64,000 nt of DNA from Burkholderiaceae bacterium (GCA_020851995.1 JADZBO010000261.1:1-64000), one strand, 5' to 3'. Shown: positions 8,913-19,568, counted from the stretch's first letter. The notes: generated from the sequence alone by a model not told the origin. Translations and numbers: made by a program.

Positions 8913-9748
8913 GCCAGCTCGAACTGACGCTCAGCGGCGAAAACCAGCCAACCACTGGCTGGACAACACCGCCCGATGCGCTGCCAATGGGTGCGCGCTG
9001 GCGCGTCGTGCGGCACGGCGCGCACGAAGTCGGCTTTGTGCTGATGCAATCGAGGCGACGCACCATTGGTTTCGTCGTCGGCGACGAGGGCTTGCGGGTG
9101 ACCGCCCCGGGGTGGGTGCCGCTGCGTCAGGTGGATGCAGCGGTGATCGAAAAAATGCCCTGGATTTTGGGCAAGCTCAAGGATTTTCAGGTGCGGCGCG
9201 AGCGTCTCGCCATGTCGCACACGCGCTGGCAACCTGGCGGCGAGGTGCCCTACCTTGGCTGTCGCATCGTATTGCGCAGCGGCGTCCCGGGGCCCCATGT
9301 GCCTCACGGATCCCCCTACTTTGAGGGCGATCCCGCAGCGCCGTCCAGCGGCCAGGGGCTCTGGCTTCCCCTGCCGCTTGACGCCGACGCGGCCAGAATC
9401 CGCGACATGACCCAATCGTGGTTGCAGGCCCGGGCGCGTGTCTGGTTTGACAGCCGGATGACGCACTTCGTTTCTCAGACTGGCCTGGCGGTACGCCGCT
9501 GGCGCTTATCCTCTGCAGCGACCCGCTGGGGTTCTTGCAACAGCGACGGCAGCATTATGCTCAACTGGCGTCTCATTCACTTTTCACCGAAGGTGATCGA
9601 CTACGTGATCGCCCACGAGCTGGCTCATCTGCGCGAAATGAATCACAGCAGTGATTTCTGGGCAGAAGTGCAACAGTTGTATCCGGACTATAAAGAAGCA
9701 CGAAAGCTGCTGCAGCGGCACACGCCAAATACGATTCCGGACATCTGA
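8909..9748 (+). CDS. YgjP-like (SprT/M48-type) metallopeptidase
   Basis: The 279-residue protein carries the zinc-peptidase motif HELAHLREMNHSSDFW (HExxH plus a downstream His), preceded by SAATRWGSCNSDGSIMLNWRL, the YgjP/DUF45 signature. Peptidase activity is predicted; the substrate of this family is unknown. The start used is the ATG at 8909, overlapping the stop of the acyltransferase gene (ATGA). The N-terminal region is longer than in E. coli YgjP and has no signal peptide. Co-transcription with gmhB and plsC is likely. Confidence 0.88.
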   Translation: MSQLELTLSGENQPTTGWTTPPDALPMGARWRVVRHGAHEVGFVLMQSRRRTIGFVVGDEGLRVTAPGWVPLRQVDAAVIEKMPWILGKLKDFQVRRERLAMSHTRWQPGGEVPYLGCRIVLRSGVPGPHVPHGSPYFEGDPAAPSSGQGLWLPLPLDADAARIRDMTQSWLQARARVWFDSRMTHFVSQTGLAVRRWRLSSAATRWGSCNSDGSIMLNWRLIHFSPKVIDYVIAHELAHLREMNHSSDFWAEVQQLYPDYKEARKLLQRHTPNTIPDI

Positions 9749-9823
9749 CACCGAGCCGCTCAACCTGAATGCGCTATGATGGAGCGCTTATTTTCATCTG
9801 TCGCGTCTGGAGCCACTTAGTCC

Positions 9824-10216
9824 ATGCGAATCCTGCATACGATGTTGCGCGTCGGCAATCTTGACCGATCGATCGAGTTCTACACCAAGGTTCTCCAGAT
9901 GCGCGTGCTGCGCAACACCGAATATCCCACCGGTCGATTCACGCTGGCTTTCGTCGGCTATCAGGACGAAAGAGATGGCCCGGCGCTCGAACTCACCTAC
10001 AACTGGGATACCTCATCCTACGACCTCGGCACCGGCTATGGCCACATTGCCCTGGAAGTCGACGACGCATACGCTGCCTGTGAGCGGGTGAGAGCCCTGG
10101 GTGGCAAGGTGACCCGCGAAGCCGGTCCCATGAAGCATGGCTCGACAGTCATTGCCTTCGTTGAAGATCCCGACGGCTACAAGATCGAGTTCATCCAGAA
10201 GAAAAAGGCCGCCTGA
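9824..10216 (+). CDS. gloA: Lactoylglutathione lyase (glyoxalase I)
   Basis: GloA isomerises the hemithioacetal of methylglyoxal and glutathione to S-lactoylglutathione. The start [20 protein letters not shown], the ELTYNWDT strand and the end [14 protein letters not shown] are classic. Metal ligands expected from the family are visible as His6 (LHT), Glu (ALELTYN), His (GYGHIALEV) and Glu (YKIEFI). The length of 130 residues is normal for the nickel-dependent bacterial type. A TATGAT hexamer at 9775-9780 could be its -10 box. Confidence 0.96.
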   Translation: MRILHTMLRVGNLDRSIEFYTKVLQMRVLRNTEYPTGRFTLAFVGYQDERDGPALELTYNWDTSSYDLGTGYGHIALEVDDAYAACERVRALGGKVTREAGPMKHGSTVIAFVEDPDGYKIEFIQKKKAA

Positions 10217-10237
10217 GGCTAAGCCCGGATCTATCTG

Positions 10238-11467
10238 ATGCTCAATGTCCTCTGGCTCGGATTCTTCCTGGTCGGAGCGTTGTCCGCCGGGGTGCAATGG
10301 CTTGTCCTTGGTGATGAGCAGGTCTTCAGTCGCATGGTCACCAGCCTGTTCGATATGGCTGCGCTGTCAGTGCAAATCATGGTGGTCCTGTTTGGCACGC
10401 TGACGCTATGGCTCGGTTTTTTGCGCATCGCCGAGTCCGCGGGTCTCGTCAACACCCTGGCGCGCTGGCTCGGCCCCCTGTTCGCGCGACTGATGCCCGG
10501 CGTGCCACGCGGTCATCCGGCTATTGGCCTGATTACTCTGAACTTCGCTGCAAATGCGTTGGGACTGGACAATGCGGCAACCCCGATCGGTCTGCGCGCG
10601 ATGCGCGAACTGCAGACCCTGAATACGCAACCGGATACCGCCACTAACGCGCAAATCCTTTTTCTGGTGCTCAACGCATCGTCGTTGACGCTGTTGCCGG
10701 TCAGTATTTTCATGTACCGGCTTCAGCAGGGTGCTCCCGATCCAACCATGGTGTTTCTGCCGATTCTGCTTGCCACGGGCGCTTCGACGGTCACGGGCTT
10801 TCTGACGGTCGCGCTAATGCAGCGCCTGCCGTTGAGAGACCCCGTGGTTCTGCTGTGGATGCTCGGGATTGCGCTCGGATTCTCCGCGATCCTGGTCGGT
10901 GCGGCAGGGCTTGGCACGGCCGCGCTTTCCCGGGTTTCATCACTCACGGGCAATCTGGTGCTGTTCGGGGTGATCGTCACATTCATCACGGTGGGGGCAT
11001 GGCGACGCGTCGATGTTTACGAAGCCTTTGTCGATGGCGCGCGACAGGGCTTTGATATCGCCCGCGACCTCCTGCCTTACCTTGTCGCGATGCTTTGCGC
11101 CGTCGGCGTGCTGCGCGCGTCCGGGGCGCTGGATATCCTGCTTGACGGCATTCGCTGGGCGGCCGAAGCGCTGCACTGGGACACCCGCTTCGTCGATGCG
11201 CTGCCGACCGCGCTGGTCAAGCCATTCTCCGGCAGCGCCGCGCGCGCCTTGCTCATCGAAACGATGCAGCATTTTGGTGTCGATAGCTTCCCCGCCTTGC
11301 TTGCGGCCACGGTACAAGGCAGCACCGAAGCCACGTTCTACGTGCTTGCGGTCTACTATGGCGCGGTGGGCGTGCAGCGCGCGCGTCACACCGTCGGCTG
11401 CGCGCTCGCCGCGGATCTGGCGGGCGTACTCGCCTCAATCGCTGTCTGCTACTGGTTTTTCGGCTGA
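10238..11467 (+). CDS. SpmA/SpmB-type nucleoside-recognition (Gate-domain) membrane protein
   Basis: This 409-residue multi-spanning membrane protein looks like a fusion of SpmA-like and SpmB-like halves. The first half has FGTLTLWLGFLRIAESAGLV and ITLNFAANALGLDNAATPIG, the SpmA signature. The second half has LPTALVKPFSGSAARALLIE and VQGSTEATFYVLAVYYGAVG, the SpmB signature. In Bacillus these proteins affect spore-core dehydration; in non-sporulating proteobacteria the fusion is common and its substrate is unknown. It begins 21 bases after gloA and ends 2 bases before glycerate kinase. Confidence 0.88.
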   Translation: MLNVLWLGFFLVGALSAGVQWLVLGDEQVFSRMVTSLFDMAALSVQIMVVLFGTLTLWLGFLRIAESAGLVNTLARWLGPLFARLMPGVPRGHPAIGLITLNFAANALGLDNAATPIGLRAMRELQTLNTQPDTATNAQILFLVLNASSLTLLPVSIFMYRLQQGAPDPTMVFLPILLATGASTVTGFLTVALMQRLPLRDPVVLLWMLGIALGFSAILVGAAGLGTAALSRVSSLTGNLVLFGVIVTFITVGAWRRVDVYEAFVDGARQGFDIARDLLPYLVAMLCAVGVLRASGALDILLDGIRWAAEALHWDTRFVDALPTALVKPFSGSAARALLIETMQHFGVDSFPALLAATVQGSTEATFYVLAVYYGAVGVQRARHTVGCALAADLAGVLASIAVCYWFFG

Positions 11468-11469
11468 TT

Positions 11470-12612
11470 ATGAAAATTGTCGTTGCACCGGATTCGTTCA
11501 AGGAAAGTCTCAGCGCACCCGAGGTCGCGGCCGCGATGGCGCGCGGGATCACGCTGGCAGCGCCGCATGCCCGCATCCATTGCGTGCCGATGGCTGATGG
11601 CGGCGAAGGAACCGTGCAAGCTGTGCTTGCCGGGACACAGGGCGAACGCCGGACGGCCGTTGCACAAAACGCACTGGGCGAGCCCATCGACGCCGATTGG
11701 GCACTGCTGGGTGACGGGACCGCGGTCATCGAAATGGCGACCGCGGGCGGTCTTGAGCAAATCCCACGCGCGAAGCGCGATCCGCTGCGCGCGAGCAGCG
11801 CCGGCGTGGGGCAACTGATCTCGGCAGCACTTGATGCCGGGGCGCGCCGCATCGTACTCGGACTCGGCGGATCGGCAACCAACGACGGTGGTGCCGGTAT
11901 GCTGCAAGCGCTCGGCATGGCATTCCTGGACAGTGACAGCCGACCTCTTGAGCCGGGCGGCGCCGCGCTCGCCCGACTCGCCCGGATTGACGCACAAGGG
12001 CTGGATCCGCGCCTGCGAGCGGTGCAATTCACGATCGCGTCGGATGTCGACAACCCGCTCTGCGGCGCACAAGGGGCGTCCGCAATCTTCGGTCCACAAA
12101 AGGGTGCCAACCCTGAGCAAGTAAGGCAACTTGACGCTGCTCTGTCACGTCTCGCCGACGTGTTCGCTCAGACGCTGGGCCGCGACGACCGAAATGCGCC
12201 CGGATCAGGCGCGGCGGGTGGCCTGGGATTCGCTGCCAGATCTTGGCTCGGTGCCGGTTTTCGCCCTGGTGTTGAGGTGGTCGCCGAAATCGGACAACTT
12301 GCCGAGGTGGTTAAGGGCGCAAGCCTGGTGTTCACCGGAGAAGGCAGGATGGATTCGCAAACGCTGCGGGGCAAGACGCCCATGGGCGTCGCGCGCATCG
12401 CGCGAGAGGCTGGCGTACCCGTGGTAGCAATCGCCGGATCACTGGGGGCCGGCTACCAGATGCTTTACGGTGCAGGAATCCACGCTGCCTTCAGCCTCGC
12501 CGAGGGCCCCTGCACTCTGGAAGAAGCCTGCCGTGATGCCGCACGGTTACTCGCGGATCGGGCCTCGGACATCATGCGGATCTGGCTCGCCGCGCGTCAT
12601 AACGTGATCTGA
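11470..12612 (+). CDS. Glycerate kinase (GarK/GlxK type)
   Basis: The enzyme phosphorylates glycerate at the end of glyoxylate or sugar-acid catabolism; family members of this class usually yield 2-phosphoglycerate. The sequence starts MKIVVAPDSFKESLSAPEVA and contains CVPMADGGEGT, VLGLGGSATNDGGAGMLQALG and LVFTGEGRMDSQTLRGKTP, all conserved blocks. Length (380) is typical. It starts 2 bases after the SpmAB-like gene. A 9-bp minisatellite follows the stop by about 30 bases. Confidence 0.94.
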   Translation: MKIVVAPDSFKESLSAPEVAAAMARGITLAAPHARIHCVPMADGGEGTVQAVLAGTQGERRTAVAQNALGEPIDADWALLGDGTAVIEMATAGGLEQIPRAKRDPLRASSAGVGQLISAALDAGARRIVLGLGGSATNDGGAGMLQALGMAFLDSDSRPLEPGGAALARLARIDAQGLDPRLRAVQFTIASDVDNPLCGAQGASAIFGPQKGANPEQVRQLDAALSRLADVFAQTLGRDDRNAPGSGAAGGLGFAARSWLGAGFRPGVEVVAEIGQLAEVVKGASLVFTGEGRMDSQTLRGKTPMGVARIAREAGVPVVAIAGSLGAGYQMLYGAGIHAAFSLAEGPCTLEEACRDAARLLADRASDIMRIWLAARHNVI

Positions 12613-12642
12613 TGCAAACGGCTACCCCGCATCGACCCGGAA

Positions 12643-12786
12643 ACTCCTGAGACTCCTGAGACTCCTGAGACTCCTGAGACTCCTCAGACTCCTGGGGCTC
12701 GTGAGACGCCTGGGGCTCTTGAGATGCCTCAGACTCTCGATACGCCTGGAACTCTTGAGGCGCCTGGACTTCGCAAGACATCTGGA
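12643..12786. repeat. Degenerate 9-bp minisatellite, about 16 copies
   Basis: The unit ACTCCTGAG is perfect in the first four copies (12643-12678) and then decays through ACTCCTCAG, ACTCCTGGG, GCTCGTGAG, ACGCCTGGG and further variants, without any insertion or deletion, to about 12786. It lies between the convergent glycerate kinase and rsmA genes. On the minus strand the same bases form an open frame of Gln-Glu-Ser triplets from about 12790. No promoter or clear ribosome-binding site supports that frame as a gene. Confidence 0.88.
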
Positions 12787-12819
12787 ACACGTCGACCTGT
12801 TGTTGCCTCCGTGCCCCTG

Positions 12820-13602
12820 TTAACGCACACCTGCGCGAAACAAGGCATCAGCCAGCGCTACGAAAGCAGGCGCGGATACTTGTTCCGCACGCCACGTGGG
12901 TTCGATGCCTAATTCATCCCAGGGAATTGCCCTGACCCAGTCTCCCATCACGCCACGCAGCATTTTGCGTCGCTGTGAAAATGCGCGCTGCACGACCTTT
13001 TCGAAAAAGTCGGCATTCAGCGGTTGCAACCGCTCTGGTCCCAGAGGGACCATTCGCACGATGGCTGAGACCACGCGGGGCGGCGGGTCGAACGATTCGG
13101 GCGCCACATCAAAGAGTTTACGCATCCCGTAACGCAATTGAAGCATGACGGACAGGCGGCTGTAGTCACTGCTGCCAGGTGCGGCGACCATGCGATCAAC
13201 GACTTCGCGCTGCAACATGAAGTGCTGATCGGCAACGCAATCGGCAAATCGCATGAGGGCGAAAAGCAACGGCGTCGAGATGTTGTAAGGCAGGTTGCCG
13301 ACGATGCGCAAACGCTCGCCAAACGATTCAAAATCGACCTCGAGTGCATCGCCCTCAACGACACGAAGCCGATCGCCGGGATACTGTGTGCGCAAGCGGG
13401 CCGCAAGATCCCTGTCGATCTCGATCACTGTGAGACGATCAAGGCGCTGAAGCAACGGCGCAGTCAAGGCGGAAAGTCCCGGACCAATCTCGATCATGCA
13501 ATCCGCGCGACCAGGATCAATTGCCCTGACAATCGCATCAATCACGCCCGCGTCGACCAGGAAGTTCTGGCCGAACCGCTTGCGCGCCTGATGTGCCGCC
13601 AC
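12820..13602 (-). CDS. rsmA: 16S rRNA dimethyladenosine transferase
   Basis: RsmA (KsgA) dimethylates two adjacent adenines near the 3' end of 16S rRNA during ribosome maturation. Conserved parts are [12 protein letters not shown], the SAM-binding [12 protein letters not shown], and the catalytic NLPYNIS motif. I use the GTG at 13602, which gives 260 residues beginning with [13 protein letters not shown]. The start lies one base after the surA stop, so the gene is probably translated from the lptD-surA transcript. pdxA, often found between surA and rsmA in gamma-proteobacteria, is absent here. Confidence 0.95.
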   Translation of the reverse strand: MAAHQARKRFGQNFLVDAGVIDAIVRAIDPGRADCMIEIGPGLSALTAPLLQRLDRLTVIEIDRDLAARLRTQYPGDRLRVVEGDALEVDFESFGERLRIVGNLPYNISTPLLFALMRFADCVADQHFMLQREVVDRMVAAPGSSDYSRLSVMLQLRYGMRKLFDVAPESFDPPPRVVSAIVRMVPLGPERLQPLNADFFEKVVQRAFSQRRKMLRGVMGDWVRAIPWDELGIEPTWRAEQVSAPAFVALADALFRAGVR

Positions 13603-13603
13603 G

Positions 13604-15274
13604 TTATTCCTTGTCCTGGCGCTGACGCTTTTCGAGTCGGTTGTCGATGTAGGACTGGTTGCGTACCTGCTGCAGCCAGGCTTCGAAGGACGATTCCGCC
13701 CGCTGCTGGAAGAGCCGCTGGCGCACTTGATTGCGCTGGAACTGCTCAGCGATATCCTGAGTGCGGCGATCATCGACACGGATCAGATGCCAGCCAAACT
13801 GCGATTTGACAGGCTGACTGATCTGACCGATCTTCAGCGCGTTCATCGCCTGCTCAAAGGGCGGAACGGTTTCACCCGGATTCAACCATCCCAGGTCGCC
13901 ACCCTGCGGCGCCGACGCGTCATTGGAGAATCGCTTTGCGAGATCTTCGAACGACTCGCCACCCTGGACGATGCGATCACGCAGCTGCGCCAGCCTCTGG
14001 CGGGCAGTGTCGTCGGGCATGATTTCTGACGTCTTGATCAGAATGTGATGGGCTTTCGTCTGCTCGACGTTCATCGGCCCCTGGGGTGCGGCCTGCTGTT
14101 GTCCGCGCGCAGCGGCGGGCCCGGGCTGCGGCTGCGGCTGTGGCGGCGGCGGCGCGGCTGCACGCGCCGGCGCTGCAGCCGCCCCACCCGCACGCCCCAT
14201 CACCTTCAGAATGTGGAATCCGTTGCCGCTCTGGATGATGCCTGACACGCCGCCATCCCTGACATTGGCAACCGCGTTGACGAAGAGATCCGGCCAGGCT
14301 TCGACAGGTCGTGCGCCCATGTCACCCCCTCGCGCGGCCTCGGCCCCATCCGACATCGCGGTCGCGACCTTGTCGAAACTTTCGCCAGCCTTAAGACGGG
14401 CAAGGACTTCCTGTGCCCTGGCGCGCAACGTTTTGACCTGGTCGGGTGAAGCCCCTTCGGGTACCCGCACGAGAATCTGCGCGAGCCCCAGGATTGCCGG
14501 TTGGTTCGGGGCGGACGGCTGCTGCGGCGCGGCCTGTTGAGGTTGGGCGGCCTGAGGGGGCTGCCCGGCACCCGGACGCGCGAACGCCGAAGCAAGACCA
14601 CCTTCCTGCCGCGCCTTCTGCTCGCGAAGATTGGCATCGACTTCGTTATCGGAAATGATGATGGTCGAGTCGACCACCCGCTGGCGCAGACGCTCGAGCA
14701 TGATTTCACGCCGGATCATCCCGCGGTATTCATTCCAGGTCACACCGGATGACTCAATCTGCTTACGCATCTGTTCAGCCGTCATTTTGTTGCGCGAGGT
14801 AATCATATCGATCGCCTGCTTGACCATCTCGTCGGACACAACGATTTTCAGGCGCGCAGCCTCCTGGGCCTCGAGCCGCTCGGTAATCAGTCTCTGGAGT
14901 ATCTGGGACTCCAGCACACTATTAGGTGGAATCGGCACCTTCTGCAGGGACAACTCGCCTTTGGCCTGGCGCACACGGGCGTTGAGTTCGCGTTGCGTGA
15001 TCACGTCTTTGTTGACGACAGCGACGATGCCGTCGACTTCCTGCTCGCCTGCCGCGGTGGGCACCGCTGTCGTCTCACCGCCCCCGGCAGTCTTTGATTG
15101 CGTGGTTGACCGGCTTTTGGATGCCCCCGATGAAGCTCCCGGCGAGGGCCTGGCGCCCGGTGAGGAGGAAGCACCGGAAGAAGACTGGGCGGACAACCCG
15201 GGTACCCAAGCCAGCAACACCATGCCCAGAAGGGCCGCTACGCCAACCGCGCGAGAAAGGACTGCGAATTGCAT
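13604..15274 (-). CDS. surA: Periplasmic chaperone and peptidyl-prolyl isomerase SurA
   Basis: SurA escorts outer-membrane proteins through the periplasm, with LptD as a known client. A signal peptide is visible ([21 protein letters not shown]). The N-terminal chaperone part includes [20 protein letters not shown]. Two parvulin domains follow, the first around [20 protein letters not shown] and the second around [15 protein letters not shown] with [19 protein letters not shown]. At 556 residues it is longer than E. coli SurA (428), because of Ser/Gly/Ala-rich and Pro/Gln/Ala-rich linkers after the signal peptide and around the first parvulin domain. Its start overlaps the lptD stop by one base. 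Confidence 0.95.
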   Translation of the reverse strand: MQFAVLSRAVGVAALLGMVLLAWVPGLSAQSSSGASSSPGARPSPGASSGASKSRSTTQSKTAGGGETTAVPTAAGEQEVDGIVAVVNKDVITQRELNARVRQAKGELSLQKVPIPPNSVLESQILQRLITERLEAQEAARLKIVVSDEMVKQAIDMITSRNKMTAEQMRKQIESSGVTWNEYRGMIRREIMLERLRQRVVDSTIIISDNEVDANLREQKARQEGGLASAFARPGAGQPPQAAQPQQAAPQQPSAPNQPAILGLAQILVRVPEGASPDQVKTLRARAQEVLARLKAGESFDKVATAMSDGAEAARGGDMGARPVEAWPDLFVNAVANVRDGGVSGIIQSGNGFHILKVMGRAGGAAAAPARAAAPPPPQPQPQPGPAAARGQQQAAPQGPMNVEQTKAHHILIKTSEIMPDDTARQRLAQLRDRIVQGGESFEDLAKRFSNDASAPQGGDLGWLNPGETVPPFEQAMNALKIGQISQPVKSQFGWHLIRVDDRRTQDIAEQFQRNQVRQRLFQQRAESSFEAWLQQVRNQSYIDNRLEKRQRQDKE

Positions 15275-17652
15275 TATTCGTACCTTTGAAATTTGCTGAC
15301 CTGGGGCACAGGCGGATTAATGTTTTCGTAATCCGGAATGCTCTTACCGAGCAAGCCCATCGGGTTCTGACCAAGCATACCAAGACCGGCGAGCTCAAGC
15401 TGGAAAAATACGCCGGTGTTGGTTTGATCCACACCGACGACGTAACGCTGAAAAATGAGCCGGGCCGACCAGCAACAATCGCCCTTATATTCGACCCCCG
15501 CGATGGCCTGCGTGATATTGGGCACCAGAAGCATCTGGGTTGGGTCGACCGTGCTCTGCACAAGCTGGTTCATCAGGTTGTAATCGACGCGTCCAACGGT
15601 GTACCACTTGTTGGTGATCGGCCACTGAAACGACATACTGACCATGTTCTGGCCCTGAGGCTGGTAGGTGGCAGTCGGCGGCGGATTGATCTGATAGCGG
15701 TACGATGTGGAAATCATGGCCAGGCGCTGCGGACGCCAGCGCGCCGTGATCTGCGCGCGATCCCACTGACTTGTGTAGGGGTTGTACTGGACCGCGCCGA
15801 TCGTGTTGAGAGTATCCGTGAGCGCGGCATTCGCCCCGAAGAGAAAGTCGGACTTGACGTTCGTGCGCGGTACCTCAAACGGCAGCGTCACGTACTGGTC
15901 TTCGAAGTAGAAGCGCTGCGCGACACCCAGCGCCACGCGCTCGAACCCGGTGTCGGCATCAAGCCAGCGCGTTGTGAGACCGGCGGTCATCTGGTTGGCA
16001 TTCGACAGACGATCCCAGCCAGCGTAGATGTTTTCCTGGAAAGCCTGCGAAAAGTTGAAATCCGCCAGCGTCGTGTCATACACCGGAAACTGCGACTGAT
16101 CCTGATACGGCACACGCAGGTAGTAGAGTCGCGGCTCCAGCGTTTGCAGCGACGACTTACCGAAGAAGGTCGTGTTGCGTTCGAACGTCATGCCCGAATC
16201 AATCGAGTAGATCGGCAGACTGCGTGAATTAGCGGACTGCCCGTAACCGTACCGGGATTCAAGCCCGTACCAGTTGTTTTGGTACTGCGCTGCGGTAAAC
16301 GCGACTTTGGGCGTGACATACCAGCCTGCCTTCACGATCGGCAGTGAGACTGCGTTGTAGGAAAGGACCCGCTGGCCATCGGGTCCCCAGCGCTGATTAT
16401 TGAAATACGGGGAAAGCGGCATCTGGAACTCGGTTGCAGTGTTCTCCGTGTAAAAATCCAGCCCCTTATAGTTGAAGCGAGCCCCGTTGAGCGTGAACTC
16501 CGGCACCCGGTTGTACTGCGGACGCGTTGAATTGAGCGGATCCTGCAAGGTCTGGAAGGTCAGCGTCTGTACCCCGGCAGACCAGAACCCGTCTCCCCAG
16601 CCCAGCGAAACCTGCCGCGGCAGGTAGGTCGTTGGCGCCTGGTTGATCGCGATCGTGGAAAAGTCGTTGAAATAGTTGTTGTCGGATACCCCGCTGACAT
16701 TCCATCCACCGTAGAACCCGCCGCCAAAGCGCTGCATATGCTGCGCGGTGTAAAGCCAGCGGTTGGTGCCGGTCTGGTAGTCGTTGTTCAGGTAAGTGCC
16801 TGCCAGCGTGCCGCTGTAGGTTTCACCCATGTAGCGAAATTCGTCGCCGAGTTGCAGACCATGCTTGGACATCGCGCGCAACTGGACCGTCGTGTCGTAC
16901 TCGGGTGCAAGGTTGAAGTAATACGGCTGCGTGTAATCAGCGCCCGTGTTGGTTGTCATGCCGAAGGTCGGCACCAGAAAACCCGACTTGCGCTCCTTTT
17001 TGACCGGAAAGGTCAGATAGGGTGACGCGAGGATGGGTACATCCTTGAAATACAACACACCGTTGGTGGCCACGCCCTCGTTGGCCGCCAAATCGATGTC
17101 GAGCTTTTCGGACTGAATGTACCAGGAGGGGTTCGGGCATGGGCACCCGCTGTAGGTGACATCCGTCAGGCTCATCTGATCCCGGTTGAACACGTCAGCC
17201 CAGGAGCCGATGCCGGCACCGCCGTTTTCCATCCAGAAGTTCGGCTGGTCAACGCTGGCCGTGCCATCTTCCGCGTTGTAGGTGATTGCCGACCCGGTAA
17301 TGATATTGCCATCCCGGATCATCCGCGCATTCACTTGCGCGTCCATGATGCCGGTTTTCTTGTTGTAGTTGATGATGTTGGCCTTGATGACCGCATCCTG
17401 GCGGCGAACCGATGCGTTGCCCTTGAGCTCAACAGTGTCTTCTGCGTCCCCGACGATCTGTTTGGCGTCGAGAAACATCGGCATGCGTTTTTCAGGCACG
17501 GCCGGTTTGCCGAGCGAGGGCGACACCCTCAGCCCCTTGAGGGAGACACCGGTACCCGGCGAGGTGGTCGCGCTACCCCCAGACGCGTTCTGCGCCTGAA
17601 CCGTCGCGACACTACCCAGCAACAGAAACAACAGCCATCGGATGAGAAACAC
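15274..17652 (-). CDS. lptD: LPS-assembly protein LptD
   Basis: LptD is the outer-membrane beta-barrel that inserts LPS with LptE. The protein has a signal peptide (FLIRWLLFLLLGSVATVQA), an N-terminal OstA-like jellyroll (LKGNASVRRQDAVIKANIIN, YNKKTGIMDAQ), then a long barrel, and ends KFQRYE. A Cys pair in SGCPCPNP and another in KGDCCW could form the disulfides known from LptD. I chose the GTG at 17652, about 13 bases after AAGGA; a TTG at 17691 would add 13 residues before the signal peptide. The gene is the first of lptD-surA-rsmA and divergent from amgK. Confidence 0.93.
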   Translation of the reverse strand: MFLIRWLLFLLLGSVATVQAQNASGGSATTSPGTGVSLKGLRVSPSLGKPAVPEKRMPMFLDAKQIVGDAEDTVELKGNASVRRQDAVIKANIINYNKKTGIMDAQVNARMIRDGNIITGSAITYNAEDGTASVDQPNFWMENGGAGIGSWADVFNRDQMSLTDVTYSGCPCPNPSWYIQSEKLDIDLAANEGVATNGVLYFKDVPILASPYLTFPVKKERKSGFLVPTFGMTTNTGADYTQPYYFNLAPEYDTTVQLRAMSKHGLQLGDEFRYMGETYSGTLAGTYLNNDYQTGTNRWLYTAQHMQRFGGGFYGGWNVSGVSDNNYFNDFSTIAINQAPTTYLPRQVSLGWGDGFWSAGVQTLTFQTLQDPLNSTRPQYNRVPEFTLNGARFNYKGLDFYTENTATEFQMPLSPYFNNQRWGPDGQRVLSYNAVSLPIVKAGWYVTPKVAFTAAQYQNNWYGLESRYGYGQSANSRSLPIYSIDSGMTFERNTTFFGKSSLQTLEPRLYYLRVPYQDQSQFPVYDTTLADFNFSQAFQENIYAGWDRLSNANQMTAGLTTRWLDADTGFERVALGVAQRFYFEDQYVTLPFEVPRTNVKSDFLFGANAALTDTLNTIGAVQYNPYTSQWDRAQITARWRPQRLAMISTSYRYQINPPPTATYQPQGQNMVSMSFQWPITNKWYTVGRVDYNLMNQLVQSTVDPTQMLLVPNITQAIAGVEYKGDCCWSARLIFQRYVVGVDQTNTGVFFQLELAGLGMLGQNPMGLLGKSIPDYENINPPVPQVSKFQRYE

Positions 17653-17823
17653 GTTCAGGGAATAATCCTTCGCAGGCGACAGGGGCAGCAAAACCCGTGC
17701 ACGCGGAGCGGCAATGATCGGGGCAACCAGCCGGTATTATAGAGAAGCTATCCCGACTGGGATTAAAGTCGCTGCAACCGCCGCAACCGCAGGGCATCAG
17801 CCCGCTTCAATACTTTGGCCATT

Positions 17824-18855
17824 ATGAACGACGAAAGAATTTCTCTTTTAAAACAATGGATTGCAACGCTCCCCCCAGAGCTGGCACTGCGCACCACCGA
17901 AATGGCCCCGGCTTCGAGCGACGCGAGCTTCCGTCGTTACTTCCGTTTGTCAGCGGGCGACACGACCGCAATCGTCATGGACGCACCGCCCCCGCACGAA
18001 GACTGTCGGCCTTTTGTCGACGTCGATGCCCGCCTGGCAGGGGTCGGACTGAATGTGCCCCGCATCCTGGCCAGCGACCTTGAACGCGGCTTCCTGCTGC
18101 TTTCGGACCTTGGGCCCACCACATACTACGATCGTATCGTGCAGGGTATCGACGATTCTGCCCTGCAACGCCTTTACCGCGATGCGGTGGCGGCTCTCGT
18201 CACCCTTCAGGGTGCCAGCCACCAGGGGTTGCCGGTTTACGACGCGATGCGCCTGAAGTCTGAACTCGGGCTGTTTCCGGAATGGTTTGCGACCGTTCAT
18301 TGCAAATCGCCGCTTGATACTGACTCCGCCAACGCCCTCGATCAGGTCTTTGACCGGCTTGTCAGCCATAACGCGGCACAGCCCCGCGTGCTGGTGCATC
18401 GCGACTTCCATTCACCTAATCTGATGGTTTGCGAACAACCCGGGCACGGCGCCAACCCGGGCGTCATCGATTTTCAGGACGCACTGTCGGGACCGATCAC
18501 CTACGACCTGGCCTCGCTTGTGATGGATGCGCGCACGACCTGGGAAGAGCCGCAACAACTCGACTGGGCGATTCGCTATTGGGAACGCGCACGCGCGGCA
18601 GGCCTTCCGGTCGAGACGGATTTCGCAAACTTTCACCGCGATTATGAATGGATGGGGTTGCAACGGAACATCCGGATTCTCGGCGTTTTTGCCCGACTGA
18701 ATCACCGCGACGGCAAATCAGCCTACCTGGCGCACATGCCTCGGGTGATTGGCTACGTGCGGCAAGTCGCGGGGCGCTATGGCGTATTCAGGCCGCTGCT
18801 GCGGGTACTGGATCGTCTGGAAAACATTCAGCACAGCGTCGGATATACCTTCTGA
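17824..18855 (+). CDS. amgK: N-acetylmuramate/N-acetylglucosamine kinase AmgK
   Basis: AmgK phosphorylates the anomeric position of MurNAc (and GlcNAc) in the cell-wall recycling route that bypasses de novo UDP-MurNAc synthesis. It has the aminoglycoside-phosphotransferase fold: catalytic loop [13 protein letters not shown], metal-binding [19 protein letters not shown], and an N-terminal [12 protein letters not shown] lobe. I use the ATG at 17824; a TTG nine bases upstream is also possible. The stop overlaps the murU start (TGATG). Location opposite lptD matches the Pseudomonas arrangement. Confidence 0.92.
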   Translation: MNDERISLLKQWIATLPPELALRTTEMAPASSDASFRRYFRLSAGDTTAIVMDAPPPHEDCRPFVDVDARLAGVGLNVPRILASDLERGFLLLSDLGPTTYYDRIVQGIDDSALQRLYRDAVAALVTLQGASHQGLPVYDAMRLKSELGLFPEWFATVHCKSPLDTDSANALDQVFDRLVSHNAAQPRVLVHRDFHSPNLMVCEQPGHGANPGVIDFQDALSGPITYDLASLVMDARTTWEEPQQLDWAIRYWERARAAGLPVETDFANFHRDYEWMGLQRNIRILGVFARLNHRDGKSAYLAHMPRVIGYVRQVAGRYGVFRPLLRVLDRLENIQHSVGYTF

Positions 18856-19568
18856 TGCGGGCGATGATCCTTGCCGCGGGCCGCGGCGAGCGCATGCGGC
18901 CACTGACCGATACTGTTCCGAAGCCCTTGTTGCCGGTGGCAGGCAAACCGCTGATCGTCTGGCACATTGAACGGCTGGTCGCCGCGGGAATCCGCGACAT
19001 CGTCATCAATCACGCCTGGCTGGGCGAGCAGATCGAGCACGCGCTCGGCGACGGATCGCGCTTCGGCGCGCACATCCGCTTCTCTCCCGAAGGCTCGGCG
19101 CTCGAAACAGCCGGGGGCATTGCGACTGCCCTGCCGTTGCTCGGCAAGGAGCCGTTTCTGGTTCTGAACGGTGACGTCTGGTGCGATTGGGATCCCGCGC
19201 TCGCGCCTGGTTTGGCAGCGAATCTGGCAACGCAAGGCGCGCTCGCCTGGCTTCTGCTGGTGCGCAATCCGGAGCATCATCCCGAAGGGGATTTCGCGAT
19301 GGACGCCGCGGGCCGCGTCCACGCCCGGGGCGCAGTGTGTCACACCTTTTCGGGCATCGGCATCTACGACCCCGCATTATTCTCCGGTTGCCGGCCTGGT
19401 CAACCGGCCCCGCTCGCCCCGGTACTGCGCAATGCGATGCAGGAGCACCGGGTTTGCGGCATGCTGCACGAGGCACGCTGGGTCGACGTCGGCACCGTCG
19501 AGCGACTGGCGCAACTGGAGACCCTGCTGCGTCAGGCATCGGCTGACCCACTCCGATTGGCGGGATGA
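18855..19568 (+). CDS. murU: N-acetylmuramate alpha-1-phosphate uridylyltransferase MurU
   Basis: MurU makes UDP-MurNAc from MurNAc-1-phosphate and UTP, completing the AmgK-MurU recycling shortcut, which is associated with intrinsic fosfomycin tolerance in organisms that have it. The nucleotidyltransferase signature [17 protein letters not shown] is followed by [13 protein letters not shown] and [11 protein letters not shown] (metal-binding Asp). The ATG at 18855 lies within the amgK stop, giving 237 residues, a normal length. The longer frame upstream is only read-through of the amgK region. Confidence 0.93.
   Translation: MRAMILAAGRGERMRPLTDTVPKPLLPVAGKPLIVWHIERLVAAGIRDIVINHAWLGEQIEHALGDGSRFGAHIRFSPEGSALETAGGIATALPLLGKEPFLVLNGDVWCDWDPALAPGLAANLATQGALAWLLLVRNPEHHPEGDFAMDAAGRVHARGAVCHTFSGIGIYDPALFSGCRPGQPAPLAPVLRNAMQEHRVCGMLHEARWVDVGTVERLAQLETLLRQASADPLRLAG

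Noticed and set aside
12643..12786. CRISPR array
   Set aside because: The repeats are 9 bp and contiguous, with no spacers and no cas genes. The other arrays in the window are likewise direct tandem repeats without spacers.
12572..12790. 72-codon QES-repeat frame as a gene
   Set aside because: It starts with an unsupported GTG, runs into the end of glycerate kinase, and consists mostly of a minisatellite. It is kept only as a repeat and discussed as a finding.
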